Shown: positions 5,413-8,140 of the stretch, one piece after another
Position numbering within the stretch: position 1 is the first letter of the stretch
Layout of the letters: the number at the start of each line of letters is the position of its first letter
DNA from: an uncultured Eubacteriales bacterium
GTDB taxonomy: Bacteria; Bacillota; Clostridia; Oscillospirales; CAG-272
Direction: 5' to 3'
Assembly: GCA_934500855.1 (NCBI GenBank)
Contig: CAKSUH010000061.1
Span: forward strand, 1-8,140
DNA length: 8,140 nt
Notes under the pieces: model-generated
Databases searched by the model: none
What the model was told of the DNA's origin: nothing
What the model saw: only the letters and a program-made list of their open reading frames with translations
Made by a program: the position numbers and the translations under genes

Positions 5413-6519
5413 ATGAAAACGGTATTGGTTATAATGGGGACAAGACCCGAGGCAATCAAACTTTGTCCCGTTGTTTCGGAATTGCGAAAGCGGGAAGATG
5501 TCCGAACGGTTGTTCTTTCGACGGGACAGCACGGCAGGCTTCTGACGGACGCCATGGCTTGCTTTAATATGATACCGGACGAAACGCTTTTGCCGCCGCC
5601 CGCGCAGTCCGCTCCTGCGGCGGTCGTGGGACATCTGCTCGGGACTCTGGATTTAGCATTGGAACGCTTGCGTCCCGATTTCGTTGTCGTGCAGGGGGAT
5701 ACGGCAAGCGCATTTGCGGGTGCTCTGGCGGCATTTTATCGAGGAATTCCGATCGCCCATGTCGAAGCCGGATTGCGGACCTGTCATATCCGTTCTCCGT
5801 TTCCGGAAGAAATGCACCGCAGGTCAATCGCGCCTTTGGCGGATCTGCATTTTGCGCCGACTGCTTCGGCAAAGCGGAACCTGCTCCGTGAAGGAATTCA
5901 CGAAAAGCGGGTCTATCTGACCGGAAACACGGTGATTGACGCGCTGAAATACAGTCTGGTGTCCTGCACGCCGCGCAATCTGCCGATCCTGCCGCAGGGG
6001 AAACGCCTGCTCCTGTTTACCGCGCACAGGCGGGAAAGCTGGGGTGAGCCGATGCGCGAAATGCTCCGCGCACTGCGCGCGACGGTGGAAAGTTTTCCAG
6101 ATACCTATGCGCTTTGCCCGCTTCATCCGAATCCCGTTGTGCGGGAAGCGGCGGAAGAAGTGCTTGTCGGATGCGAGCGGATTGCGGTCATTGACCCGCC
6201 GAATCTGACGGCCTTTCATCATCTGCTTGCCCGTGCAACATTGGTTCTGACCGACAGCGGCGGCATTCAGGAGGAAGCCTGCGCGCTCGGAATTCCGACG
6301 CTGGTCATGCGGCATTCCACGGAGCGGACCGAGGGGGTACGCGCGGGGTGCCTGCGGCTGGTCGGAACAGACGCCGCCGGGATTACCGCATCCGCCGCCG
6401 AGCTGTTGCGCGACGGCTCGGAAACCTACGCCGCAATGCGGCATCCGAGCGGGGTATTCGGAGACGGAAACGCCGCGGGGCGGATTGTCCGCATTCTCTG
6501 TCAGCGTATGGAACGGTAG
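5413..6519 (+). CDS. wecB: UDP-N-acetylglucosamine 2-epimerase (non-hydrolysing)
   Basis: This 368-residue cytoplasmic enzyme interconverts UDP-GlcNAc and UDP-ManNAc, feeding wall teichoic acid linkage units or surface polysaccharide. Seen motifs: MGTRPEAIKLCPV (8-20), QGDTASAF (94-101) with Asp96, HVEAGLRT (116-123) with Glu118, PEEMHRR (131-137) with Glu132, TGNTVIDAL (170-178), TAHRRESWGEP (203-213) with His205, HPNP (238-241), and LTDSGGIQEEA (279-289) with RTEGV (305-309) for UDP binding. Asp96, Glu118, Glu132 and His205 match the catalytic residues known in E. coli WecB. His135 stands where I remember an Asn in most members (EExNR). The start at 5413 is set by GGGAGG; an in-frame ATG at 5398 has no ribosome binding site and lies within the hairpin. 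The gene stands alone between terminators, with no glycosyltransferase or UDP-ManNAc dehydrogenase nearby. Confidence 0.93.
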   Translation: MKTVLVIMGTRPEAIKLCPVVSELRKREDVRTVVLSTGQHGRLLTDAMACFNMIPDETLLPPPAQSAPAAVVGHLLGTLDLALERLRPDFVVVQGDTASAFAGALAAFYRGIPIAHVEAGLRTCHIRSPFPEEMHRRSIAPLADLHFAPTASAKRNLLREGIHEKRVYLTGNTVIDALKYSLVSCTPRNLPILPQGKRLLLFTAHRRESWGEPMREMLRALRATVESFPDTYALCPLHPNPVVREAAEEVLVGCERIAVIDPPNLTAFHHLLARATLVLTDSGGIQEEACALGIPTLVMRHSTERTEGVRAGCLRLVGTDAAGITASAAELLRDGSETYAAMRHPSGVFGDGNAAGRIVRILCQRMER

Positions 6520-6526
6520 AAAAAAA

Positions 6527-6568
6527 GGCTTCGATTTCGCCGGAGGGGTGCGGATCGGAGCCTTTTTT
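6527..6568 (+). terminator. Rho-independent terminator after wecB
   Basis: GGCTTCGAT (6527-6535) pairs with ATCGGAGCC (6554-6562), nine pairs with one G-U, and the 18-base interior can add a short CGC/GCG pairing. Six T follow (6563-6568). Seven A precede the 5' arm, so it could also stop minus-strand transcripts. Confidence 0.88.
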
Positions 6569-6583
6569 CTTATTGCTACGACA

Positions 6584-6601
6584 TATATTGATATCAATAT
6601 A
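6584..6601. repeat. Perfect 18-bp palindrome upstream of the dehydrogenase-fumarase promoter
   Basis: TATATTGAT (6584-6592) is followed at once by its exact reverse complement ATCAATATA (6593-6601). It lies 23 bases upstream of the -35 box, a usual position for an activator or upstream operator. The core TTGATATCAA does not fit the Rex or FNR consensus. AT-rich palindromes are easier to get by chance, but 18 perfect bases is notable. Confidence 0.6.
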
Positions 6602-6623
6602 ACCGATATGATAAAAAAAGCAC

Positions 6624-6652
6624 TTTACAAATCGCTTTTGTTGTGTTATAAT
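6624..6652 (+). promoter_or_regulatory. Extended -10 sigma-A promoter of the dehydrogenase-fumarase operon
   Basis: TTTACA (6624-6629), a 17-base spacer, and TATAAT (6647-6652) preceded by TGT (6644-6646). Initiation would be near 6659, giving a leader of about 34 bases with GGAGGAG (6680-6686) as the ribosome binding site. Confidence 0.9.
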
Positions 6653-6667
6653 ATATCATGATATATT
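6650..6667. repeat. Perfect 18-bp palindrome over the -10 and transcription start
   Basis: AATATATCA (6650-6658) is followed by its exact reverse complement TGATATATT (6659-6667). It overlaps the last three bases of the -10 box and the predicted start site, the classical place for a repressor operator. As RNA it would begin within the transcript, so it acts as DNA rather than as a hairpin. Confidence 0.6.
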
Positions 6668-6692
6668 TTTGTCAATATCGGAGGAGAGAAAA

Positions 6693-7637
6693 ATGAACAA
6701 AATTTCAATCATCGGAACCGGAAGCGTCGGTTCCACCATCGCTTATACGCTTACAGTAATGGGAATTGCCTCGGAGATCGTTATGATCGACATCAACAAC
6801 GAGAAGGCTCTCGGCGAGGCACTGGACATCCGCCAGGGAACGCCGTTTTGCTCTGCCTGCTCGGTCTATGCCGGTGACTATCGCGACGCCGCGAATTCCG
6901 ACATTGTCATCCTGACCTCCGGCATTGCAAGAAAGCCCGGTCAGACCCGTCTCGAGCTGGCTCAGACCAATGTCAACATTACGAAGAGCATCATTCCCGA
7001 GATCACAAAGTATGCGCCGAACGCAATCTATATCATTGTCAGCAACCCCGTTGATATCCTGACCTACACCTTCCTCAAACTCTCCGGAATCCCGGAAAAC
7101 CATATCATCGGTTCCGGAACCATTCTGGATACCGCGCGCCTGCGTTCGCGGCTGTCCGAATACTACAACATCAATCAGGGCAATGTGCACGCCTATGTGT
7201 TCGGCGAGCACGGCGATTCCTCGTTCATCCCGTGGTCGGTTGCGAATATCTCCAATGTGCCGATCAAGGATTGCGGCAAACTGATTCTGACGCCCGGCAT
7301 CACCAGTCCCGAACTGGATTTTGAAGAAGTCGAGCAATATGTGCGCAAGTCCGGCGGACGCGTGATTGCAAGAAAGGGCGCTACTTTCTATGCCGTTTCC
7401 GTTTCGGTTTGCCACATTGTCAAGTGCATCTTCGACGGTATGGATACGACCATGACCGTTTCCACGATGATGCACGGGGAGTACGGCGTCAGCGATGTCT
7501 GCCTGAGCACGCTGAACATGATCGGGCACGAAGGAATCCGCGGCAAGGTCAATGTTCCGCTGACCGACGAAGAGATTGTTAAACTCCGTCACAGTGCCGA
7601 CACGCTGAAGGAAGTTATCAATAGTCTGAGTATCTGA
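6693..7637 (+). CDS. L-lactate dehydrogenase family enzyme with malate-dehydrogenase-type Arg at the specificity site
   Basis: This 314-residue NAD-dependent 2-hydroxyacid dehydrogenase reduces a 2-oxoacid (pyruvate or oxaloacetate) to the L-hydroxyacid in the cytoplasm. Seen: GTGSVG nucleotide loop (8-13), Asp33 selecting [13 protein letters not shown] (116-125), [13 protein letters not shown] (139-151) with Asp147 and Arg150, and VFGEHGDS (169-176) with catalytic His173. GSGT, FGEHGDS and Thr231 in KGATFY (228-233) look like lactate dehydrogenase. The mobile loop reads [10 protein letters not shown] (77-86): Arg80 falls at the position (102 in LDH numbering) where lactate dehydrogenases have Gln and malate dehydrogenases have Arg; Arg86 is the conserved catalytic Arg. 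Fumarase begins 10 bases after the stop, which supports malate. The start at 6693 follows GGAGGAG; a TTG at 6669 lacks a ribosome binding site. Automated annotation may call it either enzyme. Confidence 0.9.
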   Translation: MNKISIIGTGSVGSTIAYTLTVMGIASEIVMIDINNEKALGEALDIRQGTPFCSACSVYAGDYRDAANSDIVILTSGIARKPGQTRLELAQTNVNITKSIIPEITKYAPNAIYIIVSNPVDILTYTFLKLSGIPENHIIGSGTILDTARLRSRLSEYYNINQGNVHAYVFGEHGDSSFIPWSVANISNVPIKDCGKLILTPGITSPELDFEEVEQYVRKSGGRVIARKGATFYAVSVSVCHIVKCIFDGMDTTMTVSTMMHGEYGVSDVCLSTLNMIGHEGIRGKVNVPLTDEEIVKLRHSADTLKEVINSLSI

Positions 7638-7647
7638 GGTGAACGGG

Positions 7648-8140
7648 ATGGAATATCGTATTGAACATGATTCGATGGGCGAAGTAAAGGTTCCCGCCGA
7701 CAAACTTTGGGCGGCACAGACCGAACGAAGCCACGAAAACTTTCTCATCGGCGTCGGGACCGAGACGATGCCGCGCGAAATTACGCACGCGTTCGGAATT
7801 CTCAAGCGTGCGGCTGCAATGGCAAACGCCGAACTGAAGCCCGAAAAAATGACGGCGGAAAAGCTGCGGGTGATTACCGAGGCTTGCGATGAGGTGATCT
7901 CGGGCAAGCTCAACGAGCATTTCCCTCTGGTGGTCTGGCAGACCGGCTCCGGCACGCAGTCGAACATGAATGCCAACGAGGTCATTGCCAACCGCGCCAA
8001 TCAGCTGGCGGGGGAGAAACTCTGCCATCCGAACGATGACATCAACATGAGCCAGTCCTCCAACGACACCTTCCCGACGGCAATGCACATTTCCGCCGTG
8101 ATTGCAATTGAGGACAAGCTGATTCCCGCAGTCGAGACGC
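7648..8140 (+). CDS. fumC: Class II fumarate hydratase (5' part, runs off window)
   Basis: Fumarase of the iron-free class II type interconverts malate and fumarate in the cytoplasm. The first 164 residues are present, about one third of the usual 460-470. Seen: [20 protein letters not shown] (6-25), the family's typical start; [16 protein letters not shown] (97-112), HPNDDIN (127-133; this region forms the B site in E. coli FumC) and [13 protein letters not shown] (135-147). The GSS-containing signature loop lies beyond the window. Argininosuccinate lyase and aspartase share the fold, but the strong match through [10 protein letters not shown] and HPND indicates fumarase. The start at 7648 has GAGGTGA (7636-7642) overlapping the stop of the preceding gene, so the two form an operon driven from 6624-6652. 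Confidence 0.93.
   Translation, partial: MEYRIEHDSMGEVKVPADKLWAAQTERSHENFLIGVGTETMPREITHAFGILKRAAAMANAELKPEKMTAEKLRVITEACDEVISGKLNEHFPLVVWQTGSGTQSNMNANEVIANRANQLAGEKLCHPNDDINMSQSSNDTFPTAMHISAVIAIEDKLIPAVET

Larger units (their letters stand above)
6603..6681. repeat. Inverted CCGATAT / ATATCGG pair flanking the promoter
   Basis: CCGATAT (6603-6609) and its reverse complement ATATCGG (6675-6681) sit on either side of the promoter, 65 bases apart. GATAT also forms part of both 18-bp palindromes, so this short word recurs throughout the control region. The downstream copy touches the ribosome binding site. They may be half-sites for one regulator; this is inference. Confidence 0.35.

Noticed and set aside
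6587..6598. FNR or Rex binding site in the upstream palindrome
   Set aside because: TTGAT and ATCAA are adjacent, without the four-base gap FNR needs, and the Rex half-site TTGTTAA is absent.
6669..6692. Alternative TTG start for the dehydrogenase
   Set aside because: It would place the ribosome binding site GGAGGAG inside the coding region and add eight residues before the standard Rossmann start; no Shine-Dalgarno precedes it.
6705..8000. Long minus-strand reading frame opposite the dehydrogenase and fumarase genes
   Set aside because: It crosses both genes and their junction; no ribosome binding site or domain was seen.

Overview
This window looks like chromosomal DNA from a spore-forming or spore-lineage Firmicute, most likely an uncultured class Clostridia (Oscillospirales-like) gut anaerobe. 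The reasons are an intact sporulation sigma factor of the sigma-K type, strong AGGAGG ribosome binding sites, consensus sigma-A promoters, a pyrophosphate-type phosphofructokinase, and mostly GC-rich coding DNA with AT-rich promoter regions. The lineage is inferred from gene content only.

Layout. At 1-1327 lie the end of metN and the whole of metI (methionine ABC importer), with overlapping ends, closed by a strong hairpin at 1335-1366 that works as a terminator in both directions. From 1379 to 2517 is a visibly AT-richer two-gene module: an unrecognised membrane-anchored protein on the minus strand and a 70-residue Cro/CI-type regulator on the plus strand. They are divergent and driven by two near-perfect sigma-A promoters whose -35 boxes overlap by five bases. 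The regulator gene runs tail-to-tail into a minus-strand sigK gene (2512-3192); the two stops share the palindrome TCATGA. Opposite sigK, from a strong extended -10 promoter, runs an operon of pfp (3328-4563) and a short-chain dehydrogenase (4576-5337).

The dehydrogenase gene is followed by a hairpin plus T-run (5370-5412). The 3' arm of this hairpin is also the ribosome binding site of the next gene, wecB (5413-6519, UDP-GlcNAc 2-epimerase). After a second terminator (6527-6568) comes an AT-rich control region with two perfect 18-bp palindromes around a consensus promoter. It drives a lactate/malate dehydrogenase-family gene (6693-7637) and, 10 bases later, a class II fumarase that runs off the window (7648-8140).

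How the genes fit together. The dehydrogenase looks like L-lactate dehydrogenase over most of its length, but carries Arg at the substrate-specificity position where lactate dehydrogenases have Gln and malate dehydrogenases have Arg. With fumarase next to it, the pair could run oxaloacetate to malate to fumarate (or the reverse). The pfp product supplies reversible, pyrophosphate-linked glycolysis. The most novel-looking parts are the divergent regulator/membrane-protein module, the dual-use hairpin in front of wecB, and the palindrome-rich promoter of the dehydrogenase-fumarase operon. I saw no tRNA, rRNA, CRISPR array or insertion sequence, and no intergenic stretch exceeds about 175 bases.
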